DNA of 64,000 bases from Deltaproteobacteria bacterium (GTDB lineage Bacteria > Myxococcota_A > Polyangia > JAAYKL01): assembly GCA_016935665.1 (NCBI GenBank), contig JAFGQN010000105.1:18540-82539 (forward strand), given 5' to 3'. Made by a program: the position numbers and the translations under genes. This document shows positions 1 to 9,391 of this stretch, piece after piece; the first letter of the stretch is position 1; the number at the start of each line of letters is the position of its first letter. Under the pieces are notes generated by a model. The model saw only the letters and a program-made list of their open reading frames with translations. It was not told the origin of the DNA and ran no database searches.

Positions 1-179
1 TTCTTTATAGTAATGAAAAGTTGAATTTGTTAATACAAAATGGCGGAGGAGGGCGAAACGATTTTTGTGAAGCGTTTTTCCTATCGGATATTGACGTTAT
101 TTTTGTTTTTCCCATCCTGAATTGAGAATGGAATCAATGAGACACTGTTTCTTCCAGGGTGGAAGATTGGAGATGATGA

Positions 180-944
180 ATGCTGCTTGTCGCAGATGTT
201 GGAAACACTCATACTGTACTTGGTCTTTATGACGCCGAGAATTTGCTTTTTAAATGGAATGTGCAGACATCCCGTGAACGCACCAGTGATGAATGGGGAC
301 TTGTATTTAGATCGTTTTTCGAGTTGGCCAACCTAAAACTGGACCAGGTTCATGGTTTTGCCATGTGCTCTGTGGTACCCCCGGCGGTCCATAGTCTGAA
401 GCATGGCGCGCGAAAATATCTTAAAACAGAGCCGTTAATCGTGGGACCAGGCGTTAAAACGGGATTGTCAATCCGTTACGAGAATCCAAGGGAAGTCGGC
501 GCCGATCGCGTTGTGAACGCTGTGGCAGGATTGGAGAAGTTTCCCGGGGCATCCATTATTGTCGATTTTGGTACAGCCACGACATTTGACTGTCTATCTT
601 CTAAAGGAGAGTATCTGGGCGGGATTATTTGTCCTGGAATCGGTATCTCGCTGGAAGCACTCGTAAACAGGACGTCCAAACTACCAAAGGTTGAAATCTC
701 AAAACCAACAAGTGTTATCGGCCGAAATACAGAGCAATCGATGCAGTCCGGGATCCTTTTTGGTTATGCATCAATGGTTGATGGTTTAGTTGCGAAAATA
801 AAAGCTGAAATGGGTGATGACGTCCAAACCATCGCGACTGGTGGGTTGTCAGCAGTGATTGCGGGCGAAGCCACTTCTCTCATGTATCATGAACCCAATC
901 TCACTCTTGATGGTCTTCGTATTATCTACGAGAAGAATCGCTAG
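180..944 (+). CDS. coaX: Type III pantothenate kinase
   Basis: Phosphorylates pantothenate with ATP, the first step of coenzyme A synthesis in the cytoplasm. The 254-residue length fits the CoaX family. Visible family motifs are the N-terminal phosphate-binding DVGNTHTVLG, the GADRVVNAVAG stretch near residue 107 and the IIVDFGTATTFDC motif near 125-138, all hallmarks of the ASKHA-fold type III enzyme rather than CoaA or CoaW. The start at 180 is supported by GGAG at 169-172; two upstream out-of-frame ATGs lie right beside it. It stands alone here: no birA-like gene is visible in the 179 bases upstream, although birA-coaX pairs are common in other bacteria. Its 3' end converges on the large pseudokinase gene. 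Identity is secure. Confidence 0.96.
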   Translation: MLLVADVGNTHTVLGLYDAENLLFKWNVQTSRERTSDEWGLVFRSFFELANLKLDQVHGFAMCSVVPPAVHSLKHGARKYLKTEPLIVGPGVKTGLSIRYENPREVGADRVVNAVAGLEKFPGASIIVDFGTATTFDCLSSKGEYLGGIICPGIGISLEALVNRTSKLPKVEISKPTSVIGRNTEQSMQSGILFGYASMVDGLVAKIKAEMGDDVQTIATGGLSAVIAGEATSLMYHEPNLTLDGLRIIYEKNR

Positions 945-1132
945 TTTTATCTTTCCTTAAAAATTGGCGAGCGAATTTTAACAACGATTTGCATGTTGGG
1001 TTTGTGTTTACACTGATGCAAAAACACAGCATACACGTTGATCTAATGTGTAGCATATGGGTGGGGTGGATGAGCAAAGATGTTTAACTGAGATTTGATG
1101 AGAGGAACTGTGTTGAATCAGATGAATTTGGT

Positions 1133-4100
1133 TTAGCCAGCCTGCAGAGCGATGCCGAGTTTCTTTCGAAGTTCGAAGTGCTCATTGGACACCATGAACA
1201 AGGAGAGTTCTTTGATGCGCTCGGCACGCTCTTTTTCATCTTCAATCTGTGATTCAATAATCCGCATGGCGATGGCAATATCGCCACAGAGGATTAGGCC
1301 CGCACGGTCTCCAGTATAGTCGACAGAACGGGCCCATTTCTTCACGTTGACATCTGCGGCCTGAGACATAAATGACTGCACGTAACCTTGCAGTTTCTCC
1401 GACTCCTGTAGATTGAGGTTATTGCGAATCGGTGCAAGCTTTTCGTTTACAGCAGCAATCTGATTGTTTGGAACGGGCAGTTGCGGAACAAATACCTTTA
1501 TTGCGGCCAGTAGCCAGGCCGATAGTTCTGTTCCGGATTTGAGTATCTGTTTGGCAAACAAACCTGGGCGCAACAACGTGAGTTGTTGTCCAAGTCGGAA
1601 CGCCAGTCCCAGGTAATCCCGCATTTCAGCAGCGTCCGCACCAGCGATCAGAACAGGCGGGTTGGTCTCCACAACTCCAAACCCCTGCTGATCGGGTTGA
1701 TAGAAAAGCGGCATAACTGGAACGCTGGTAACACCAATACCAAAATTCAAAAGTTTGGAGAATTCTGACGGATCCGTTGTCACGTCGACCGCTGCGGCGG
1801 GGTTCAGTCCGGTGTTCGTCAGTGGTGTACATTTTGCCTGAGCGATGGTTGGCAAAATTACGGAATAGATATTTGAAATATCCATATTCATGTCTTTGTG
1901 AACGAGCAGTTTGACCCATTTGTCATCAGACAGGGTATCTGCGATGGGGGGATATCCTTCGGACAGATAGTCCTTATAATATGAACGTTCTTCGGGACTG
2001 GCCTGATTCAACAGCGATAACATTGCTGCGGAACACCACGCCATATCCGGTTCCTGGGCTGCCGAGGAGATACGATACAGCATTCGATAGGAGTCTGTTC
2101 TGGTGGGATTAGCGCGTAGCAGTTTATGATGTGTCGCGATTGCCTTGTCTTTTACTTTGGTATTCCAACTGTAAAGCTCGACCAGCTTTTCTGCCCACTC
2201 AAGGTTGGCAGCATCGATTTTGCTCATGGTTTCGAAGAGTGTGATCGCATCGGACTCGCGGTCCAGCTTCGTCATGTATAAATCCGCAAGCGGTTTAAAA
2301 ACGGCAATTTTGTCTTCTGTCGGCGCATTTCCGGGGAGAGCGGCGATTTGCGCTTTATAAACTTTTTCCAGACCTTCCCAGTCTTTTTGTTCGGTAAGTA
2401 CCTGGACCAATGCATTTTTGGCATCATCCAAACCGGGATCATGTTGCAACGCTTTGTTGAAATATTCAATTGCCTTATCCAGTTCGCGTAACTCCCGTCG
2501 GTACACTTTTGCGACTGTGAGGTAGTATCGGGAGAGTTGAGCGTCGTCGCAGATAAGGGATGCTATCTGAAGAATGACAGATACCACATCTCTAAATTTC
2601 TTAGCGGCATAATGCATTTTGAGCAATTCACCGAGGATGTCGCGATTTTTTGGATCCTGCTCAAGAGCACTTTTAAGTAACGCAGACGCGCCATCGGGAT
2701 TGCGCAGTTTCTCAAACAGCAGCAATGCCGTGCTGCGAATGATTCCCAGCCAGCGGTCATCTTTGGCATTAATCGACTCCAGGACCTTCTGACGTGCTTC
2801 CACTGCACCGCGGTAATCCTTGCGCTGTTCGAGTACGTCAGACAGTAAAATGCGTGCCTCGAGATTGTCTGCGGCCATCACAGTAGCTTGCCTTGCCATC
2901 TTTGCAGCGTCGTCGAATTGTTCACAACCAAACGCCGCACGGCCGCGTTTTACGAGAAGCTCAAGGCGTGTGTCATTGTCGATATCCGTGCCCAGTTCCG
3001 CCGCATATCTGTCGAACTGTTCTCGCGCCAGTTCCCATTCCTCCATATCCAACGCCGCATCTCCCAGTTTTTTCATCAAAGCGGGTTCGTTTGCGAGTTC
3101 CGCCGCCTTTTTAAACAGTTCCAGGGCACGTTCTTTACGGTCTACGTTTAAGTACGCTTCACCGGCGAAGCTGAAGAGTTCCAGTTGACCCTCGCGTGTC
3201 AATGCTGCGGCGGAAGGAATCCAACGCTCGTATATACTGATGGCTTGTTCCCATTTGGACTGCTTGCGGTACAATCCAGCAAGCTTATCGCTGGCCACCA
3301 GATTGGATTTGTCCACACTGATAGCCTGTTCCAGATATTGCATCGCGACATCTTCATCCTGAATATTTTCCAGGGCAATGATTCCCATGCGGCAGAAGAT
3401 AGCGGCTCGGGATTCTGAGCCGGAAACAAGGTCAATTTTTCTGGCATAGGTTTCAAGCGCACCTGCATAATCGCCCTTGGCCACCTGAATTTCTGCAAAT
3501 TCGGTGATGACATCCACATTATCCGGTGCCAGCTCTTTGGCTTTGGACAGAGTGGATTCCGCTTTGAGTACATTGTTGAGTTTGTTGAGTTGGAAGCTGG
3601 CAAGGATAACCATTATATCTACTTTGGATTCTATATCCTCTGCATCTTCCAGCATCTTGTAATATGTTTTTTCAGCAGCTTCAAATTCTCCCAGCTCGAT
3701 TTGAGAGCGTACGATTTGCGAGAGAACCGTGCCACCGCCACCCAGCTCTGCCAACTCATTGACCGCTTTTGTTGCCAGTTCTGAATCATTCAGTTTTTCT
3801 TTAATGATATCGACGCGCTCTTTCAGCAGTTGGCGTTTTTCATCTTCATTGGTACAGAGGGTTGCGCGCATGTTGAGTATTTGTTCCAATCGTGCAAAAT
3901 TCTCGACTTTGCGATGCAACCGGCAAAGACCGTCGAGGGCGGCAATGCTCTCGGATTCGAGGCGGATGACCGATTCAAGAGTTTCAATTGCCAACTCGAT
4001 TTCCTTGAATTCGGTTTCGTATATACCGGCCAATTCCAGTTGCAGCTGTATTTTCTGATTGGCGGTTTCTGCCAGTGCCAGTTGTTTTTCCAGAGCCATG

Positions 4101-6415
4101 CGCAGCCCTGAATAATCTCCTAAAGACTTGCAGACACGCTCCAGCCCTTTTAAGGCATCCAGGTGATCAAACTCTGCGGCAGCTTTGTAGTGTGCTGCAG
4201 CTGTTTTGACATCGTGCAGATGAGTTTCGTATATCTCGCCCAATTTGTTGCGCTGGTCGCTTTGAGCCGCACCTTCTCCCATGGATTTGACGGATTCTTC
4301 GAGCGTGGCTGCCAGATTGCCAAAGTCCCCCGTGCTCTCATAAATTTTTATCAGAAGGGAGGACGCGCGCGTATTGCCTGGATCTTCGTGCAATACATTG
4401 GAAAGGATTTCCTGTGCCCCGGGGGCTTGTCCGAGTTTTTCAAAATATACAGCAGCCAGTTCACACATATACTTTCGTTTGGCTTCCGGAATCGACTCGG
4501 ATTCCGCGCGTTGTGCCAGAACCTGTGAAAGTTCCATCCATTGCCCGGCGCTTCGGTAAAGTGAACAGATGGCATCCAATGCATCTTCGTTGGACGGATC
4601 GTACGCGATTACTTTCTGGTAGCAGCTCAATGCAACAGAGGGCTGATTGAGGATGTTCTGATACCATGCAGCCAATTTCTGATAGTGAAAAACAGAAGCT
4701 TCCGCATTTCCGGCAGCTTCTGCAGCATTAGCGGCATTCCCAGTGGCTTCAATGAGCTCCTGCATGCGCCCTTCTTTCTGGCCGGTTTTTTCCAGGATCG
4801 GGAGAATTTCTTTATCTCGTTCGCTGCCGGAAAGACAGGCCAGATAATAGTCGAATGCCTTGGCCGGGTCGCCCGCTTCTTTGGCAAGGGTCCTGGCCAT
4901 GGTTAACAGAAGTTCAATTCGTTCTTCTGCATCCTGTGCTGCTTCAACGCGGCTGCCCAACAGTTCCATGGCCAAATCAAAATTCCCCAGTTTTTTCTGC
5001 ACGGCGACTCGCGCATCAAAAATTTCGGCGTCGTCGGGATGACTTTGTGCCAGTTCTTCGTAGATGGCGGATGCCACATCGTATGTCCTTGCCTTTTTGA
5101 AGGCGTTATCCGCAGCCGTTTTCAGAAGGCTGAGTGAGAGATCTGAATCGGCATTTACAGCGGCATCCCGCAGCGCCTGCACAGCGATACTATATGCATT
5201 GTACGCATCTGCAGCATCCAACAGGTCCGAAAGCGCCTGCGGATCTGCTGGATTGGCCATGAAGCTGTTGTACTCGTCGGCAATGTCTTCCATTGTGCCG
5301 GTTTGCACCAACTGATTGGCGAATGTCTCGATGTCTTCGCGGGCTTCACCAATCAGGCGCTTTAGCGCGGCGACATCTTTGGGCCGTTCGGTCACGTTGA
5401 CACTGGTTAGTGCATTTACGAGGGCAACCACCTTGTCCGGGAGGAGTTCGTCCGTTGCATCTTCAACCGGTTGGCGTGAGTTCGAAATATGGGCACCTGC
5501 AATTTCAATTGCTTTGCGACCAGAAAAGGCATGTTTTCCGGTCAGCAGGAAGAAGAGCGTGCATCCCAGTGCGTAAAAATCCGTTGCAGTACTGGCTTGT
5601 GCACCTTCGAACAACTCCGGCGCCATGTATGCGGACTGATTGATCCCGTGTACCCAGCCGGAAGAAATGGTAAATTTGTCGAACCCGGTGGCAATGGTTT
5701 TCACTTCCAAAATAGCATCGGTATCTTCCACCCAGAATTGATCGGGTCGGATATCTCCATGCAGCAACGCATGTTCATCAAGTGTTGTCAGAATATTTAG
5801 TATGCCTTCCAGCACATCCATTGCTGCGGTGGGCGCCAGTGGAGCGATGGTGTTCATTCTGTTTCCGTTCAGCGGTTTCATTATCACATAGGGACGCCCG
5901 TCGGAAAACGTCCCCATTTCCCGTGTTTCTGCCAGGAACGGAACATTCAGCGATTCCAGTAATTTGAACTGCATCAGAAATCGCTGTGATACCTCGGGGG
6001 ACGCAATGTGATGTGCATGAATAACCAGTAGAATCAGTGTCGCATCCTCTTCGCCCTCCATTGAACAGTTATATAAACTGTACACATCATCAGATTCGAT
6101 TTTGTCGGAAATGATATACCCTTCCAGCTCATTTCTGTTCACACTCATTCCTGATTGAATTCCGGCATATACGTGTTTCAATCGGGCATCCGTCATACCT
6201 TTTTTCTCGAACTGAATCGCGTCTGCAAGCGCCTCGACCATATTGTTCTCGTCGCACCAATCCACCAGCTGTCGTGCGAACACTGCTTTGTTCTCGTTCG
6301 CAATATTGAGCTGCTCAACGTCAATGGTCAGCCAGGTGTTACAGAATGTCGTTAGCGCGTCTGTCGAAAATAGTCGTTCGAGTTCGCCTCTCAGAATGTT
6401 CAAAGAAGGTTTCAT
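1133..6415 (-). CDS. Giant kinase-like (probable pseudokinase) protein with long TPR array
   Basis: A 1760-residue protein. Residues 1-85 form a small helical domain with a pattern (LVDWCDENNMVEALADAI near 50-67) that recalls effector-associated/death-like adaptor domains. Residues about 100-360 are a protein-kinase-like fold: the C-lobe shows HGDIRPDQ (219-226) where HRDLKPEN is expected, then an activation segment ending in MAPELFE (264-270) and the following YALGCTLFFLLTG helix. The glycine loop and the VAIK lysine are not recognisable and DFG is replaced by TGF (243-245), so catalysis is doubtful and a binding or scaffold role is more likely. From about 400 to 1480 there are repeated TPR/SEL-like helical pairs, then a helical C-terminus. 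No transmembrane segment or signal peptide is seen, so it is probably cytoplasmic. GGGAG lies upstream of the ATG. Partners are unknown. Confidence 0.85.
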   Translation of the reverse strand: MKPSLNILRGELERLFSTDALTTFCNTWLTIDVEQLNIANENKAVFARQLVDWCDENNMVEALADAIQFEKKGMTDARLKHVYAGIQSGMSVNRNELEGYIISDKIESDDVYSLYNCSMEGEEDATLILLVIHAHHIASPEVSQRFLMQFKLLESLNVPFLAETREMGTFSDGRPYVIMKPLNGNRMNTIAPLAPTAAMDVLEGILNILTTLDEHALLHGDIRPDQFWVEDTDAILEVKTIATGFDKFTISSGWVHGINQSAYMAPELFEGAQASTATDFYALGCTLFFLLTGKHAFSGRKAIEIAGAHISNSRQPVEDATDELLPDKVVALVNALTSVNVTERPKDVAALKRLIGEAREDIETFANQLVQTGTMEDIADEYNSFMANPADPQALSDLLDAADAYNAYSIAVQALRDAAVNADSDLSLSLLKTAADNAFKKARTYDVASAIYEELAQSHPDDAEIFDARVAVQKKLGNFDLAMELLGSRVEAAQDAEERIELLLTMARTLAKEAGDPAKAFDYYLACLSGSERDKEILPILEKTGQKEGRMQELIEATGNAANAAEAAGNAEASVFHYQKLAAWYQNILNQPSVALSCYQKVIAYDPSNEDALDAICSLYRSAGQWMELSQVLAQRAESESIPEAKRKYMCELAAVYFEKLGQAPGAQEILSNVLHEDPGNTRASSLLIKIYESTGDFGNLAATLEESVKSMGEGAAQSDQRNKLGEIYETHLHDVKTAAAHYKAAAEFDHLDALKGLERVCKSLGDYSGLRMALEKQLALAETANQKIQLQLELAGIYETEFKEIELAIETLESVIRLESESIAALDGLCRLHRKVENFARLEQILNMRATLCTNEDEKRQLLKERVDIIKEKLNDSELATKAVNELAELGGGGTVLSQIVRSQIELGEFEAAEKTYYKMLEDAEDIESKVDIMVILASFQLNKLNNVLKAESTLSKAKELAPDNVDVITEFAEIQVAKGDYAGALETYARKIDLVSGSESRAAIFCRMGIIALENIQDEDVAMQYLEQAISVDKSNLVASDKLAGLYRKQSKWEQAISIYERWIPSAAALTREGQLELFSFAGEAYLNVDRKERALELFKKAAELANEPALMKKLGDAALDMEEWELAREQFDRYAAELGTDIDNDTRLELLVKRGRAAFGCEQFDDAAKMARQATVMAADNLEARILLSDVLEQRKDYRGAVEARQKVLESINAKDDRWLGIIRSTALLLFEKLRNPDGASALLKSALEQDPKNRDILGELLKMHYAAKKFRDVVSVILQIASLICDDAQLSRYYLTVAKVYRRELRELDKAIEYFNKALQHDPGLDDAKNALVQVLTEQKDWEGLEKVYKAQIAALPGNAPTEDKIAVFKPLADLYMTKLDRESDAITLFETMSKIDAANLEWAEKLVELYSWNTKVKDKAIATHHKLLRANPTRTDSYRMLYRISSAAQEPDMAWCSAAMLSLLNQASPEERSYYKDYLSEGYPPIADTLSDDKWVKLLVHKDMNMDISNIYSVILPTIAQAKCTPLTNTGLNPAAAVDVTTDPSEFSKLLNFGIGVTSVPVMPLFYQPDQQGFGVVETNPPVLIAGADAAEMRDYLGLAFRLGQQLTLLRPGLFAKQILKSGTELSAWLLAAIKVFVPQLPVPNNQIAAVNEKLAPIRNNLNLQESEKLQGYVQSFMSQAADVNVKKWARSVDYTGDRAGLILCGDIAIAMRIIESQIEDEKERAERIKELSLFMVSNEHFELRKKLGIALQAG

Positions 6416-6632
6416 TTCTGTCTCCCGTTATAAAATTTCTGCCTGTTTCGCGTTACTATGCATAAAAAAGTGCGGCAATTATAAGGGAAGTTTCCTTGTT
6501 CGCATACCTTCGTTTTCACTTTTTTAAGCAGTCATTCCACGCAATTGACAGGTTTATTGTGCGAAACATCGGAAAGTTGAAACGATATTGCAGAAATGCG
6601 CTGTGGGTAAAAGTTGGCGAAATATCTGGATA

Positions 6633-7223
6633 TTATTCCGTTTGGTTCAACCGGCGGCGTAAACGACTTAAAGGTTCCCCTCCCAGTTTCCCCGAAACCG
6701 ACAGCCATTTTTGAGCAGCCTTGATTTCCACGCGTGTGCGCTCCATGAATGCGTCCAGCAATACCATGGCAAAATCGGCCAGATCGACCAGATGGCGCAG
6801 CTGTGTGAGCTGTTCATTCAGCTCGTTTTCACCCAACTCTGATTCGGTGGCCTGCATCATGGACAGCGACTCTTTCAATGCGGCGATTGGACGGGCCAAC
6901 TGGTTTTTGGCCCGCTCGCGAAATATGCGCCGAACCAGTGGCCACATCTCGGTTTCCGCCCGATAGTAGAAACGCCTGCTGCGGCTGCGGGCGCCTCGAT
7001 GTATAATTCCGACATCCATCAGTTCCCCAATTGCCATGCTCACCCCTCCGGCGCTCATGGACAACTTTTCGGCAATTGCCTCTGCGCTTTGTGGCGAATT
7101 GGAAAGATAGAGGTATGCCCAGATTCTTCCGGATGTGGCCTTTAAGCCCACGGTGGCAAACAAATCACCAACCGCTTTGGTGGCGAGCAATACAGGGGCC
7201 TCGAGTGCTTCAACATGTTTCAT
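6633..7223 (-). CDS. GbsR/MarR-family transcriptional regulator
   Basis: A 196-residue DNA-binding protein. Residues about 20-90 contain a winged helix-turn-helix (QSAEAIAEKLSMSAGGVSMA followed by IGELMDVGIIHRG and the wing), matching the GbsR subgroup of MarR-like repressors; the C-terminal half is a helical dimerisation region (ESLSMMQATESELGENELNE). It is transcribed away from prfC across a 237-base divergent region and so could control either gene, but no effector can be named. GbsR-type regulators in other bacteria respond to choline or govern membrane and osmotic genes; no such genes are adjacent here. No strong Shine-Dalgarno sequence is visible before the ATG, and the start choice rests on domain coverage. 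Confidence 0.85.
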   Translation of the reverse strand: MKHVEALEAPVLLATKAVGDLFATVGLKATSGRIWAYLYLSNSPQSAEAIAEKLSMSAGGVSMAIGELMDVGIIHRGARSRSRRFYYRAETEMWPLVRRIFRERAKNQLARPIAALKESLSMMQATESELGENELNEQLTQLRHLVDLADFAMVLLDAFMERTRVEIKAAQKWLSVSGKLGGEPLSRLRRRLNQTE

Positions 7224-7460
7224 CGCAATTCAGCTTCAAACTTCTTCACATTGTTGTCAAGCATCTCACTGCGCGCACCTGAAATATGATTGATCACCTG
7301 CTTTGGCAGGGGCCAAAGCGCGTCGCCTGTACAAAGATGGTGCACTTATTGATATTGGAGACAGATGTTTTCCAGGCACTGAATATACTAATGTGAAAAA
7401 GCGCAGTGGTCGCTGGATCCTATGGACAAATCGAGTGCCCCGTGATAGTTCGGCGGCGTT

Positions 7461-9044
7461 ATGAGTACCAGGCTACAACGCGAAATTGAAAAAAGAAGAA
7501 CCTTCGCCATCATCAGCCATCCGGATGCTGGTAAAACGACAATCACTGAAAAACTCCTTTTATACGGTGGTGCCATTCAGGTTGCGGGCGCGGTGAAATC
7601 GAGGAAAGCCGATCGAGCTGCCCGAAGTGATTTCATGGAGATGGAACAGCAACGCGGCATCTCTGTCTCCACTGCGGTAATGAGCTTCGAATACGGCAAT
7701 CAAGCCATGAATTTGCTCGATACGCCCGGCCACAATGATTTTTCTGAAGATACCTATCGCACATTGACAGCGGTGGACTCCGTACTGATGGTCATAGACT
7801 CCACCAAAGGTGTGGAAGCCCAAACCCGAAAATTGCTGGATGTCTGCAAGTTGAAAAAGACCCCGGTTATCACGATGATGAACAAATTGGATTTGGAGGG
7901 GATGGAGCCTTTGGATTTAATAGATAATCTGGAAAAAGAGCTCGGTGTGGAATGTGTGCCAATGACGTGGCCAATTGGCAAGGGCAAAGAATTTAAAGGG
8001 GTTTATGATCTTCGTTCTAAGGAAGTGCATTTTTATTTATCCCATAGGCAGGATCGAAAAAATGAGTTGGAAAAGATAGACCTGTACAGTGAAAAGGCCG
8101 AGGCGTTGATTGGTATCAGCGAAGTTGCCAAATTGCGGGAAGAAATTGAAATGGTGCGGGAACTGACACCCGATATGGATTTGCGGCGTTTTAACAGTGG
8201 TGAAATAACACCAGTGTTTTTTGGGTCCGCACTCAATAACTTTGGCGTTCAAACGGTACTTGAAGCGTTTGGGGAAATCGCGCCGGCGCCCGGGCCCAGA
8301 GAAGCGGCCAGCCGGATAGTCGAGCCGGATGAGGAGAAGTTCACTGGTTTTGTATTTAAAATTCAGGCCAATATGGATAGAAATCATCGTGATCGTATGG
8401 CATTTATCCGTATTTGTTCCGGTGTGTTTAATCGCGGAATGACCCTGCGACACGTGCGAACCGGAAAGGACTCCATTATACGCAACGCGCTTACGTTTAT
8501 GGCGCGTAATCGAAATTTGGTGGAAACGGCATATCCTGGCGATATTATTGGTATTCCCAATCACGGCACCATCCGTATTGGCGATACGTTTACCGAAGGG
8601 GAAGATGTTCGGATTACAGGCGTGCCCAGTTTTGCGCCAGAGTTGTTTCGCCGCGCGCGACTTCGCGACCCCATGAAAGCGAAAGCCCTGGGGAAAGGGC
8701 TGACCGAAGTGTGTGAAGAAGGCGCTGCGCAATTATTTCGTCCATTAAGCGGTTCGGATTACATTATTGGTGCGCTTGGGGAGTTGCAGTTTCAGGTTAT
8801 CGCCTCCCGATTGCTTAACGAATATCGCGTGGACGCCTCTTTTGAGGGGATTCCGAGAAACGTGTGCCGCTGGGTAATCGCAGATGATGAAACCAAACAG
8901 GCCATTATCAAGCGATACGAAAGAGACCTGTTTTACGACAACAGTCAAAATCTTTGCATTCTCTCGGACAACCTGTTCCGCTGCAATCAGATTGCTGACA
9001 AATTCCCCGACGCCCGCCTGAGCAAAATAATGGAAATACAATAA
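7461..9044 (+). CDS. prfC: Peptide chain release factor 3
   Basis: GTPase that recycles release factors RF1/RF2 from the ribosome after translation termination. The 527-residue length is normal for RF3. All G motifs are present: P-loop HPDAGKTT (about 20-27), the switch region ending QRGISVSTAVMSF, DTPGHNDFSEDTYR (G3), and MNKLD (G4). The later part has the translation-factor beta-barrel domain and the RF3-specific C-terminal region (QFQVIASRLLNEYRVDA). RF3 is distinguished from EF-G by the short length and this C-terminus. The ribosome-binding site is weak (GGCGGCG). It is monocistronic, divergent from the GbsR-like gene, and a small hairpin follows about 280 bases downstream. Confidence 0.97.
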   Translation: MSTRLQREIEKRRTFAIISHPDAGKTTITEKLLLYGGAIQVAGAVKSRKADRAARSDFMEMEQQRGISVSTAVMSFEYGNQAMNLLDTPGHNDFSEDTYRTLTAVDSVLMVIDSTKGVEAQTRKLLDVCKLKKTPVITMMNKLDLEGMEPLDLIDNLEKELGVECVPMTWPIGKGKEFKGVYDLRSKEVHFYLSHRQDRKNELEKIDLYSEKAEALIGISEVAKLREEIEMVRELTPDMDLRRFNSGEITPVFFGSALNNFGVQTVLEAFGEIAPAPGPREAASRIVEPDEEKFTGFVFKIQANMDRNHRDRMAFIRICSGVFNRGMTLRHVRTGKDSIIRNALTFMARNRNLVETAYPGDIIGIPNHGTIRIGDTFTEGEDVRITGVPSFAPELFRRARLRDPMKAKALGKGLTEVCEEGAAQLFRPLSGSDYIIGALGELQFQVIASRLLNEYRVDASFEGIPRNVCRWVIADDETKQAIIKRYERDLFYDNSQNLCILSDNLFRCNQIADKFPDARLSKIMEIQ

Positions 9045-9391
9045 CGGTCAGGCACGCCATCTCACACTGATGGACAGGCGGAATTCGATGGTTCGGGGAT
9101 ATGGATAGCGATGTGTTTTCAATGTGTGCCTTTGGACGCGTCGAATCCGATGGGATCTTTAAAGATAGGCGGGAGCGTCTTTTGTTGACGCCATATGGTC
9201 CTGTTCCAATATTCGAAGGAACTGGAAAGATGCGTGCTCCTCCGTTGACATACGTTTTGTGCCAACCGAAAGTAGAAATCAGACATCTCAGCATGGGGCT
9301 TTTAAATACGCTGTTGATGGGCTATTCCCACGAAAGTCTTCGTGGTGAAATTTTCTATTTGTGTGAGAGGATAAAGAGATTCAAGCCAACA
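9045..9391. other. Intergenic gap between convergent genes
   Basis: The 347 bases between prfC and the 3' end of the DT-repeat lipoprotein hold no convincing gene. A plus-strand reading frame crosses it and runs on through the antisense of the repeat, but it is explained by the repeat lacking stops. The only structure noted is a short hairpin near 9328-9345. Confidence 0.6.
9328..9360 (+). terminator. Possible terminator downstream of prfC
   Basis: A 7-bp perfect stem CCACGAA/TTCGTGG with a 4-base loop (9328-9345) is followed by a T-rich stretch, TGAAATTTTCTATTT. The stem is short and the T-run is interrupted, so this is only a candidate. Confidence 0.35.

Noticed and set aside
40..120. 26-codon frame with a hydrophobic end upstream of coaX
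   Set aside because: No ribosome-binding site and composition explained by T-rich intergenic DNA.
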